From: Leptospira ilyithenensis
Lineage (GTDB): Bacteria > Spirochaetota > Leptospiria > Leptospirales > Leptospiraceae
Reading direction: 5' to 3'
NCBI RefSeq assembly: GCF_004771005.1
Contig: NZ_RQHV01000007.1
Location: 62,001-126,000, forward strand
DNA length: 64,000 bases
The number at the start of each line of letters is the position of its first letter. The first letter of the stretch is position 1. Below, one piece after another: positions 56,881 through 64,000 of the stretch. The translations under genes and the position numbers were made by a program. Below the pieces are notes generated by a model that ran no database searches, was not told where the DNA came from, and worked only from the letters and a program-made list of their open reading frames with translations.

Positions 56881-56919
56881 CTCATTTGCGAAATTCAAGA
56901 CAATCTTCCCGCAAATGAG
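56881..56919 (-). terminator. Possible terminator after the hydrolase lipoprotein gene
   Basis: A 10-bp perfect stem (CTCATTTGCG / CGCAAATGAG) with a 19-base loop lies 20 bases past the minus-strand hydrolase stop. The following minus-strand bases are only moderately T-rich. Confidence 0.4.
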
Positions 56920-56939
56920 CAAAAGTAATTGATTCCGGT

Positions 56940-57965
56940 TTATTTGAGTTTAGCCAAGTCTTTGATCCATTTTGTGGTCTCAGTTTCGATAAACTTTTTG
57001 TCAGTGACGACCCATCTGGACATCAGTACATGCATTCCATCTTCCACTCTGACTTCCCGATTCAAAGGATTCGGATTTTTGTCGGCGCCAAACTGAGTAA
57101 AGGCGGATCTCATTGCAGAGACGCTTGCGGTAGGATCCTGTTCCGTTTCCGATTTATAATAATATAGAAGCAGTACCGGACTTGAAATTTTTCCAAATAC
57201 CTCAGGAACTGCGGCATAATTTTTCAAATCGTTTACACCAACTAACGCAGAGTAATACTGTTCGGGATACCAATAGTCGTTTCTTTGCGGTAATACCTTC
57301 GGATTGTCGTTATGACTTGAGCTTCTGATTTTACCTTTAAGTATATGTACAAATGTCAAACCGCCGGGATAATTGTACAACCCGAGCCCTCCCGCAGTAG
57401 GAGCATAAAAGGGATTTCCCAATACAAGTCCGTCTACTTCTTCCGGAAATTCGGAAGCGAGCCAAGTGCCTAGTAGTCCTCCGAGCGAAGATCCGAATAC
57501 AACCACTTTGTCCCCTTGGCCCTGCATCATATGCAACGCTTCACTGGCAGAATCCAGATAATCCGAAAATTTTTGCGCTGCCTGGTCTTCTTTGTTGGTT
57601 CCGTGACCCGGGAGTCGGAGCAGATAGGTATTTGCTTTGAAAGTTTTCGCCAGTTTTTCCATCACTTCTTCACCTTCTGCCCGTGAGGCGCCGAAACCGT
57701 GAATGTATAAAAAAGCCAAAGGAGTTTTTTTGCCGAAGCTAATGTATTTTTCTTCGTTGCCCGGTCTGTGTCCCTTTTCCTTGCTCAATCGGAGTTTTGT
57801 CTGGTAAAATTCTTCAAAACTGATTTTAGGAACATCTTTTTTGGGAGTATAATTCGGTCTCCCGGCACAAAAAGAAAAAATGACAAAAACGGCTGTTAGT
57901 GTGACAAATCGGAGAAAAAATCTTCTCCTGGAAATTAGAGCATTCTTAGCATTCATAACTGCCAT
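56940..57965 (-). CDS. Alpha/beta-hydrolase lipoprotein
   Basis: 341 residues from ATG 57965, chosen for the GGGAGA a few bases upstream. A signal peptide with RRRFFLRF then a hydrophobic helix and FSFCAG gives a lipid Cys at ~33. Catalytic parts: FLYIHGFGASRAEGE (oxyanion), LPGHGTN, the nucleophile GSSLGGLLG and His in GMHVLMSRW. It is probably a serine esterase/lipase held at the envelope. Confidence 0.85.
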   Translation of the reverse strand: MAVMNAKNALISRRRFFLRFVTLTAVFVIFSFCAGRPNYTPKKDVPKISFEEFYQTKLRLSKEKGHRPGNEEKYISFGKKTPLAFLYIHGFGASRAEGEEVMEKLAKTFKANTYLLRLPGHGTNKEDQAAQKFSDYLDSASEALHMMQGQGDKVVVFGSSLGGLLGTWLASEFPEEVDGLVLGNPFYAPTAGGLGLYNYPGGLTFVHILKGKIRSSSHNDNPKVLPQRNDYWYPEQYYSALVGVNDLKNYAAVPEVFGKISSPVLLLYYYKSETEQDPTASVSAMRSAFTQFGADKNPNPLNREVRVEDGMHVLMSRWVVTDKKFIETETTKWIKDLAKLK

Positions 57966-58131
57966 AAGGTCTCCCGCTGTCAAAATCCTGTAAAGACGGA
58001 AAAATTGTGGAAATTTATATCAATAGAGAATTGCGTTCTCTTTCGGTTTCCGCCAGGAAAAATCCTTTGCACGAGAGAGCGTGTACGGAAAAAGGTAGTA
58101 AATACCCCATCGTTAGAAGGAACATCCCTGA

Positions 58132-59298
58132 ATGTATACCCAATTCACTGAACAACAACTGGAAATCAGAGACTTAGTTCGCAATTTTGTTAGAAAAGAA
58201 ATCCCTCATGAAGTTGCTTTACATTGGGATGAAAAAAATGCCCACCCCACCGAACTCATCAATAAAATGCGTTCCGAACTTGGAATTAACGGTCTAGTCA
58301 TCCCGGAAGAATACGGCGGATGGGGACTAGGTGCCATCGAACAGTGCCTCGCCATTGAAGAATTATCTCGTGGTTGTTTGGGGATTTCTCTGGGGTTTGC
58401 CTATACTGGTCTTGGAATCCTTCCTATTTTGAAAGGTGCCACGCACGAACAAAAATTGAAATGGCTTCCTCCCATCGCTGATGGAAAATTAGGAGTTTCA
58501 TTCTGTTTATCCGAGCCAGGTGCCGGTTCCGACGTTCCCGGTATGAGCACTCGTGCTGAGAAAAAAGGGGACAAATGGATCATTAACGGTGCAAAACAAT
58601 GGATCACCGGTGCTTCCGATGCACAGGCATTCACTGTATTTGCTTATACAGACCGTAACCGAGGAACTCGCGGAGTATCCTGTTTCTATGTTCCGAGAGA
58701 TGCAAAAGGTTGTATCGTCGGTAAAAAAGAAGATAAATTGGGAATCCGTGCATCTTCCACCCACCAAGTTATTTTTGAAGATTGTGAAGTTCCTGAAGAG
58801 AACTTGATCGGAAAGGAAAACCTTGGATTTGTTTACGCGCTTCAAACATTGAATGCTTCCCGTCCGTTCGTAGCCGTTATGGGTGTGGGTGTAGCACAAG
58901 CGGCACTTGATCATGCAGCGCGTTACGCACGTGAAAGAGAGCAGTTTGGAGTTAAAATCTCCACTTTCCAAGCAGTTCAACACATGTTAGCCGATATGGC
59001 GATCAAAGTGGAAACTGCAAGAGAAATCACTTACAAAGCAGCTCGTTTATCCGATGCCAACGATCCTACTCTACCGAAATATTCCGCAATTGCAAAAGCT
59101 TACGCTTCCGAATGTGCGATGCAGTGTGCTACGGATGCAGTTCAGATCTTCGGCGGATACGGATATACGAAAGAATATCCGGTGGAAAAACTAATGAGAG
59201 ATGCAAAAATTCTTTGCATCTTCGAAGGAACCACTCAAATCCAAAAGAACGAAATTGCAGCTTACGTAATCAAAGACGCAGCTTCCAAAAAAGAATAA
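58132..59298 (+). CDS. Acyl-CoA dehydrogenase
   Basis: 388 residues, the standard length. An FAD enzyme that introduces the first double bond in beta-oxidation. Motifs: FCLSEPGAGSD, WITGASDA (FAD), the catalytic Glu in CIFEGTTQIQ, and FGGYGYTKEYPVEKLMRDAK. Short/medium/branched-chain type. It has its own terminator and a 166-base upstream gap, so it is likely monocistronic. Confidence 0.95.
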   Translation: MYTQFTEQQLEIRDLVRNFVRKEIPHEVALHWDEKNAHPTELINKMRSELGINGLVIPEEYGGWGLGAIEQCLAIEELSRGCLGISLGFAYTGLGILPILKGATHEQKLKWLPPIADGKLGVSFCLSEPGAGSDVPGMSTRAEKKGDKWIINGAKQWITGASDAQAFTVFAYTDRNRGTRGVSCFYVPRDAKGCIVGKKEDKLGIRASSTHQVIFEDCEVPEENLIGKENLGFVYALQTLNASRPFVAVMGVGVAQAALDHAARYAREREQFGVKISTFQAVQHMLADMAIKVETAREITYKAARLSDANDPTLPKYSAIAKAYASECAMQCATDAVQIFGGYGYTKEYPVEKLMRDAKILCIFEGTTQIQKNEIAAYVIKDAASKKE

Positions 59299-59329
59299 TT
59301 TCTACGGATAGTTTATCTTTCCTCCCGAA

Positions 59330-59372
59330 GGCCGCTAGGACACTGAACAATGTGGAATAGCGGTCTTTTTTT
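59330..59372 (+). terminator. Rho-independent terminator after acyl-CoA dehydrogenase
   Basis: GGCCGCTA pairs with TAGCGGTC (one G-U) across a 20-base loop, followed by seven T. Confidence 0.8.
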
Positions 59373-59384
59373 ATTCAAATTCAC

Positions 59385-59658
59385 TCTTCAACTTCTGTCG
59401 AAAAGATATTAAAAAACCCAATGCAAAAAATTATTAAAAAGCAAAGACGAATACGGAGAATTGGTGATCGCTTTCGCCAAAACCAACCAAAACACCAAGA
59501 AAGTATTAATCAGTGTTTTGCGATCCGCGGAAGAAGTCGCCGTTCTTTCGGAGAAAATACATTCTGCGATTCAAAATATTTCCGCATCTATAAAAGGGAT
59601 CGTATCCATGTCGGAGAAAGCCTCCAAGGCTGCTGACTCCGGTTTCCGTTATAAATGA
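59385..59658 (+). pseudogene. Remnant of a methyl-accepting chemotaxis receptor
   Basis: Two adjoining frames, joined by a shift in the A-rich run near 59430, encode a HAMP-like piece (VEKILKNPMQKIIK, then SKDEYGELVIAFAKTNQNT) and the first helix of a receptor signalling domain (EEVAVLSEKIHSAIQNI, SIKGIVSMSEKASKAADSG). Sensor and most of the signalling domain are missing. The rest of the 59299-59815 gap holds the terminator before it and an imperfect hairpin (59748-59773); I see no other gene there. Confidence 0.65.
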
Positions 59659-59815
59659 AACAAGGCAGGATTTATTTTTCGCAGTTTACAAAGAAGCAAA
59701 TCAAAAAGGTTTTTTTAAATAAGAGATAGAGTTGATCTATCCTGCTTGCCCGCCATAACAAGGTTATGCGGGCGAGAGATCTGTGGTAAATGCGAACCGA
59801 TTTAATCTGTTAAGT

Positions 59816-60637
59816 TTAAAGCGGATCGGTTTCCGGTACGACTGTAGGACCATTCTCCTGATTGGAATTCAAAGGTTTGGCATTTTCGTTCGTATTCGTA
59901 GATGAATTGTTGTTTTGAGGAATGTAAGGATCGTTTGTGTTCTGGTCGGATGAAAAAGGATTTTTGAATCCGTCAGCACTGTTCAACCAGGTATTGTCTT
60001 CTTTCGGTTTGTCTTCACTCGGAAAACTGTCAATCGGTCGGATGGTAATGGAAATGTATTGGATCGCCTTTTCGTCTTTTACCGGATCCAGATATGCCAG
60101 ACTGTCATTTCTCCATCGGTAGCGGGCCCTAGGTTCCATCCTGAATGTTTTCATAATCAGATCCAAATCTCTTGCATAAACTCCATATTGTTTTCTGGGG
60201 GTCTTTGCCTGAATCACATAATACATGTTACCTTTCTTATGAAATAAAAACCTATTGGAAACAACTACTTTGTTTTCCACATAATGTAGAACTAAAAATA
60301 CAGTTTCATCGAAACCGGGGATTTCTTCTTCCAGGCTTTTTTCCCGAACCACTTTCAGGTCGGGATACTTTTGCAAAAATGTATCAATCGATTCTTCGAT
60401 GAAACGATCCAAATCGTAATCTTTGGTTCTGCGAACCACATCGATTTGAAGGATTGCCTCTCTGTTTGCTTTTGCAAATTGAATTCTGGCAGTATCATGG
60501 TTGCGAAGCACGGCCTTCGACCAACCTCTCGGGTATTCAAAGGCAAATCCCAAAGAATCTTCGATCCAAGTTCCTGCAAAAACGGGAACACTGAAAACCA
60601 GTAGTAGGGTGGTGAGAAAAACGCGCGCATTCATCAT
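59816..60637 (-). CDS. Exported protein with PsbP-like fold (tentative)
   Basis: 273 residues. A signal peptide (TTLLLVFSVPVFA, cut near residue 21) is followed by ~160 residues resembling the PsbP/MOG1 alpha-beta sandwich (LGFAFEYPRGWSKAV), and then an Asn/Ser/Pro-rich tail of ~70 residues that is probably disordered. Last gene of a three-gene minus-strand operon behind the epimerase-like gene, 27 bases away. Start at the first of two Met codons. Confidence 0.65.
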   Translation of the reverse strand: MMNARVFLTTLLLVFSVPVFAGTWIEDSLGFAFEYPRGWSKAVLRNHDTARIQFAKANREAILQIDVVRRTKDYDLDRFIEESIDTFLQKYPDLKVVREKSLEEEIPGFDETVFLVLHYVENKVVVSNRFLFHKKGNMYYVIQAKTPRKQYGVYARDLDLIMKTFRMEPRARYRWRNDSLAYLDPVKDEKAIQYISITIRPIDSFPSEDKPKEDNTWLNSADGFKNPFSSDQNTNDPYIPQNNNSSTNTNENAKPLNSNQENGPTVVPETDPL

Positions 60638-60664
60638 ATTTAATATCGGCCTAATCCCTCTCTA

Positions 60665-61630
60665 TTATTTATACTGGGCTGTACCTTTTCGCAAGTCCCA
60701 TTTGGGGATTAAGTGTAAATCTCTCCAAGATTCCTCGGAATAGGCTTCTATGGAATGAAGTAAAGGCCCCAGAGGGGATTCATGGTAGGGAAGCCGCTGC
60801 AGCTTTCGCAGAATCTTGTAAAATAAATCAAATATGGGAACAAAAAAAGGAAGCACTGGCAAACCAAGGAGCCCCCATCTCGGCTTTCTATGAGTTTTAA
60901 ATTCTTCTATGACCTGCTGGATGGTAACGGATTCCGGATGGGATAAGACATAAACCGGTTGGATGGAAGCACCTGTCAAAGCTCTGTCGATCCAAGCTGA
61001 AATAGCAAGGTTCAGATCTTCTATGTGGATGATGGATTTCGGGCTTTGATTTTTGATTTTGGGATAAAATCCTTTTTTGTACAAAGAAAATAATTTTTGT
61101 ATGAAACTTTTTGAACTCAACCCATAAACAGATGCTATACGGAATATGGAATAGGGTATCCTCGCGTCTCTAAGATACTCTTCCGCTGCTATTTTTGATC
61201 TTGCATACACAGTGGAACCTAACATGGGACTTGTGGTATAAATCGGTTCTTCTTGCGCTCCGTATACGGATACTGAACTTGCGAGTAACATCGCTTTGGA
61301 ATGTTTTTCCTTTGCAAATGCTGCCAGATGTTTGGTAGATTCCGCATTGATTGTGAAAAAATCTTTTTCGGATAATTTCGATCCCGATACCGCCCCTGCC
61401 AAATGTATGATCAGATCGATCGGCTCGGCAATCTGAAAATCTTTTGTCGATTGGATTGCGGTTAAATCCCTTTCGTAAAATTTAAAATTCTTATGATGCC
61501 GGATGGTTTCCGAGATCCTTCCGTATTCTTTGCCTATGGCAATGATTTTATACTTTTCTAAAACGGATTCAATGAGTCTTCGTCCTAGAACTCCTGAACC
61601 TCCTGTGATTAGCACATTCATCTTTTTCAT
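60665..61630 (-). CDS. NAD-dependent epimerase/dehydratase (extended SDR)
   Basis: 321 residues from ATG 61630 (MKKMNVLITGG); ATG 61621 is also possible, while the longer frame overlaps the upstream gene. It has the NAD-binding GGSGVLGRRL and active-site Tyr/Lys in VYARSKIAAE, plus SSVSVYG. It probably modifies a nucleotide sugar or sterol-like substrate. Five bases after the DUF445 gene, so in its operon. Confidence 0.85.
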   Translation of the reverse strand: MKKMNVLITGGSGVLGRRLIESVLEKYKIIAIGKEYGRISETIRHHKNFKFYERDLTAIQSTKDFQIAEPIDLIIHLAGAVSGSKLSEKDFFTINAESTKHLAAFAKEKHSKAMLLASSVSVYGAQEEPIYTTSPMLGSTVYARSKIAAEEYLRDARIPYSIFRIASVYGLSSKSFIQKLFSLYKKGFYPKIKNQSPKSIIHIEDLNLAISAWIDRALTGASIQPVYVLSHPESVTIQQVIEEFKTHRKPRWGLLGLPVLPFFVPIFDLFYKILRKLQRLPYHESPLGPLLHSIEAYSEESWRDLHLIPKWDLRKGTAQYK

Positions 61631-61635
61631 AAGAT

Positions 61636-62853
61636 CTATAGAAAATAAATTTGGGACCAACCCACTACCGCTCCCAACGCGGCACCCACAAGAATCAAAA
61701 GCATCTCGTCTTCCTGGAAAGCGGATCTGAGTATCGATTCAAATTCATCGGGAGGCAAACTTGCCATTCTTTCTCCCATCGTTTTTTCCAGTTCCATTGC
61801 CTCTCCCAAATAAGTCTCTAATTCGGAAGAATTTTGAATGGCAGTTTCGGACATTGTCTTTGCAATCTTTTCTTTCACGACTTCATAGTTTTCCCATCTA
61901 CCCGAGGCATAAAGAATCGGTTTGGCAAGTGTAGTGATATTGTCGACTTGTTTGAGTATTGCCCTGCGAATGGTTTCTAAAATTTCACCAGCTGCCTTTC
62001 CGAAAACCAATTCTTCCATGATATTTTTAGGTGTGAGTATTTTTTCTGCAACTAACTTTGCATAAAGTAGAGAAACTGCCCTTTGGCGTTTTAGAAAAAG
62101 TCCCTGGTAAGTAAATATTCCCAAAATTTTTGTAGGGTAGAGCGGTCTGAATATCATTTCCAGCGCCAGATAATTTGTCAGATACCCGACGATTACACCT
62201 TGCAGCGGCAAAGTCCACCAAATGGGGAAATACATCCAAATCACCATTTGAATGAGCCCGAGCAAAAATCCGAAATAAAATCCCGACCTTTCGATGAATT
62301 TGAATTCAGGTGCGCCCACTTCCTGAAAAAGTTCAACCACCAAACTCACATTATCTCCCGATAGCTTTTTCAAAACCAATGTTTTTACATCAAACAAGGA
62401 ATCAATATCAGCTTGTAGTTTACGGATTACTTTTCGGATGGTAAACCCGGTTTCTCTTTTTACTTTATGATAAATTTCCTCTTTTACCAAATCGGGCAAC
62501 ATAGGCCAGATTCTGGAATCCATACTTTCCGCAAATTCATACATGGATTCTTTGATGGAGGGATCAATCGAAGGTAAAAATTCCTTTTCAGCGCGAACGG
62601 GATCGACTTTTAAAAACACTTCTTGAATGTTTAACAACCGTTCCGTGATTACGTCCACGGACTTACTCGCCATCTTATGGGCTTTTCTGGGAATGATCCC
62701 CTGCCAGCCCAAGTAAGGAGGAAACCCCCAAAATTTGATAGGGTAAAATGTCATCTTCAGGGCAAGCCAATTGGTCACCCAACCTACGAACCCATAAGTG
62801 AACGGAATGCATAATAGTTTCAGGGTTTCCAGACTCACTAGTTCGTGCGGCAT
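61636..62853 (-). CDS. DUF445-family membrane protein
   Basis: 405 residues from ATG 62853 (MPHELVSLETL). A longer frame to 62979 exists, but only from a TTG and with no conserved start. Paired halves, each with a membrane segment and the family motif: GWVTNWLALKMTFYPIKFWG and GYLTNYLALEMIFRPLYPTK. A C-terminal hydrophobic helix (LILVGAALGAVVGW) ends it. The function of DUF445 (YheB/YjiN) proteins is unknown. Confidence 0.85.
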   Translation of the reverse strand: MPHELVSLETLKLLCIPFTYGFVGWVTNWLALKMTFYPIKFWGFPPYLGWQGIIPRKAHKMASKSVDVITERLLNIQEVFLKVDPVRAEKEFLPSIDPSIKESMYEFAESMDSRIWPMLPDLVKEEIYHKVKRETGFTIRKVIRKLQADIDSLFDVKTLVLKKLSGDNVSLVVELFQEVGAPEFKFIERSGFYFGFLLGLIQMVIWMYFPIWWTLPLQGVIVGYLTNYLALEMIFRPLYPTKILGIFTYQGLFLKRQRAVSLLYAKLVAEKILTPKNIMEELVFGKAAGEILETIRRAILKQVDNITTLAKPILYASGRWENYEVVKEKIAKTMSETAIQNSSELETYLGEAMELEKTMGERMASLPPDEFESILRSAFQEDEMLLILVGAALGAVVGWSQIYFL

Positions 62854-63008
62854 TGTGGAATCCAAAGGATGGGGGATTTCCCATAATGAAATCCATTTCT
62901 CATCTCCATTTACGAAAAAAATCGTATTTTTTATACTCAATGCGACATAGTATCGGCAAATATTTGACACAAAAGACAAAAATTGTTTGTGTTTTGTACA
63001 ATTAAAAC

Positions 63009-63014
63009 TAGTAT
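63009..63014 (+). promoter_or_regulatory. Possible -10 box of the right-edge lipoprotein gene
   Basis: TAGTAT at 63009-63014, with TTGTGT 16 bases upstream (62987-62992), in a 239-base divergent gap. Weak match. Confidence 0.25.
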
Positions 63015-63092
63015 CTACGCAGAAATGAAAAAGTAGCGAAATTCCGTACTTTTAATTTGTAAAAGAAAGCGAATCTTTTGAGGGGAAAATTT

Positions 63093-64000
63093 ATGAACCA
63101 ACGAGGGATATTTTTATTAGTACTTACCCTCTCTTTTCTGCCAGTTGGTTGTTCAAAAAAGTCCAAATCGATGCCTTTTTGGTTTTTACTTGGTTCAGGT
63201 GGAGCGGGCAACGCAGCAGATTCTGCCTCAGGAGCCACTCCTGCCGATTCCAATGGGGTTTCTCTTCCCGCGTCCAGTGATTCTACCGTTCCCTCTTCTT
63301 CCGGGGGAGTCCCTGAAAATCAGGCACAACAGGAAGTTCCGACTTCAGGCCCGGCTAAAATTACAGGTGTTATCCGACCTGTCGTTTCAGGTTCCACTGC
63401 TACGGACGTATGCGGGCAACCCGGGGCACCTTCCGCTCCCAATTGTTTGGATTTAACATTAATTAGTATTAGAATTGAAGTTGCAAATGGAAATTCATAC
63501 AGCTTAGTCGCTTCTTCCAATGCGGAAGCGGATGGCAGTTTTGTCATCGATGTGGATAATCTTCCCAATAATAATTATAGGGTTTTGATCAATACCGGCA
63601 ACGGTTTGAATTACAGTTACCAGGATTTTTCCTTTGTTTTCGATCCTACACAAAACGGTTTTACCTTAGTGGATGTAGGGGACTTGAAAGCGGAAAGACT
63701 CTACTATACATCGGGTCAGGCACAGATCACAGGATCTATTTCCACTCCTGGCTTTTCCGGGGACGGAGTGACCGTTCCCAGCGGACCTCTTGTCGATATA
63801 ACTGTTGTTTTACGGGATGGTGAAAATAATCTTGTAGGAACTACTACAACTGCGGGAGACGGGACTTTTTCCTTTAGCATTCCCAACCTGCCTAATGGAA
63901 ATTATACGATCGAATACCAAGGTTCCTCCGTTACCTCAAACGGCCAGCCGTTCGCAAATAATTCGGAAACCATTCACTTTACATTCCAAGGAACCAACCC
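63093..64000 (+). CDS. Repeat lipoprotein, 3'-truncated by the window edge
   Basis: At least 302 residues from ATG 63093 (ribosome site GAGGGG, 7 bases); the frame is open to the last base, so the protein continues outside. The lipobox PVGC puts the lipid Cys at ~20. A Ser/Pro/Ala-rich linker (~45-85) is followed by two beta-sandwich repeats of ~100-120 residues: ITGVIRP then DGSFVIDVDNLPNNNYRV, and ITGSIST then DGTFSFSIPNLPNGNYTI. They resemble carboxypeptidase-regulatory-like/Cna-B domains. Likely a surface or matrix protein. Confidence 0.85.
   Translation, partial: MNQRGIFLLVLTLSFLPVGCSKKSKSMPFWFLLGSGGAGNAADSASGATPADSNGVSLPASSDSTVPSSSGGVPENQAQQEVPTSGPAKITGVIRPVVSGSTATDVCGQPGAPSAPNCLDLTLISIRIEVANGNSYSLVASSNAEADGSFVIDVDNLPNNNYRVLINTGNGLNYSYQDFSFVFDPTQNGFTLVDVGDLKAERLYYTSGQAQITGSISTPGFSGDGVTVPSGPLVDITVVLRDGENNLVGTTTTAGDGTFSFSIPNLPNGNYTIEYQGSSVTSNGQPFANNSETIHFTFQGTN

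Noticed and set aside
59748..59773. Imperfect 11-bp hairpin as a terminator
   Set aside because: It has a bulge and no T-run on either strand; I leave it as an unassigned hairpin.

Overview
The window reads as chromosomal DNA of a spirochaete of the genus Leptospira, most likely a free-living (saprophytic) lineage. This is inference from gene content: many lipoproteins with loose spirochaetal lipoboxes (LFFC, FVFQAC, LWNC, LFVSC), a class III cyclase next to a hybrid kinase, a DUF342 (FapA-type) protein, a CheX-like protein, a NADP isocitrate dehydrogenase of the eukaryote-like class, and several families I know mainly from leptospires. No rRNA, tRNA, IS element, prophage or CRISPR array was found.

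Layout. 1-5.7 kb: the 3' part of dnaE, a membrane-bound AraC regulator, and a long-chain acyl-CoA synthetase with a terminator. 5.7-11 kb: an exported M23 peptidase, then a four-gene operon of an ECF-type sigma factor, an uncharacterised soluble protein, a CHAT (caspase-like) protease and a Cys-rich protein. 11-21 kb: a phasin-like protein, mtnA and msrA (methionine salvage and repair), a minus-strand cluster (membrane sensor-like protein, CheX-like protein, alpha/beta hydrolase, DUF342 protein), a methyltransferase, lpdA and a 367-base gap holding a structured repeat. 21-27.6 kb: a small transporter, an alkaline-phosphatase-superfamily lipoprotein with Thr at the nucleophile position, and a 1546-residue Calx-beta-like repeat lipoprotein. 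27.7-34 kb: an AMACR-like CoA enzyme, an SbcD/SbcC-like (YhaO/YhaN-like) pair, tpx and a membrane protein. 34-43 kb: a sensor kinase and rsgA whose divergent start codons overlap, then a three-lipoprotein operon (FecR, PEGA, TPR plus propeller). 43-49 kb: trmB, a metallo-beta-lactamase-fold protein, and a hipBA module with four phased operator-like palindromes. 49-54 kb: icd, a 36-codon small gene, a nucleotidyl cyclase, a hybrid histidine kinase and a decayed aldo/keto reductase. 54-64 kb: short-chain reductase, thioesterase, DKNYY lipoprotein, hydrolase lipoprotein, acyl-CoA dehydrogenase, a decayed chemotaxis receptor, a three-gene membrane/epimerase/exported operon, and a lipoprotein running off the right edge.

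How the genes work together. Fatty-acid handling recurs: an acyl-CoA synthetase, an AMACR-like enzyme, an acyl-CoA dehydrogenase and a hotdog thioesterase fit a genus that lives on long-chain fatty acids. Signalling is dense (AraC, ECF sigma, two histidine kinases, a cyclase, CheX-like).

The best candidate for an undescribed system is the sigma - middle protein - CHAT protease operon at 6.7-11 kb. Its parts match the logic of the CHAT-protease/sigma-factor branch of type III-E CRISPR (Craspase cleaving Csx30 to free a sigma factor), but no CRISPR component is present. Second are the hipBA control region, with four 16-bp palindromes about 42 bp apart, and the FecR-PEGA-TPR lipoprotein operon.
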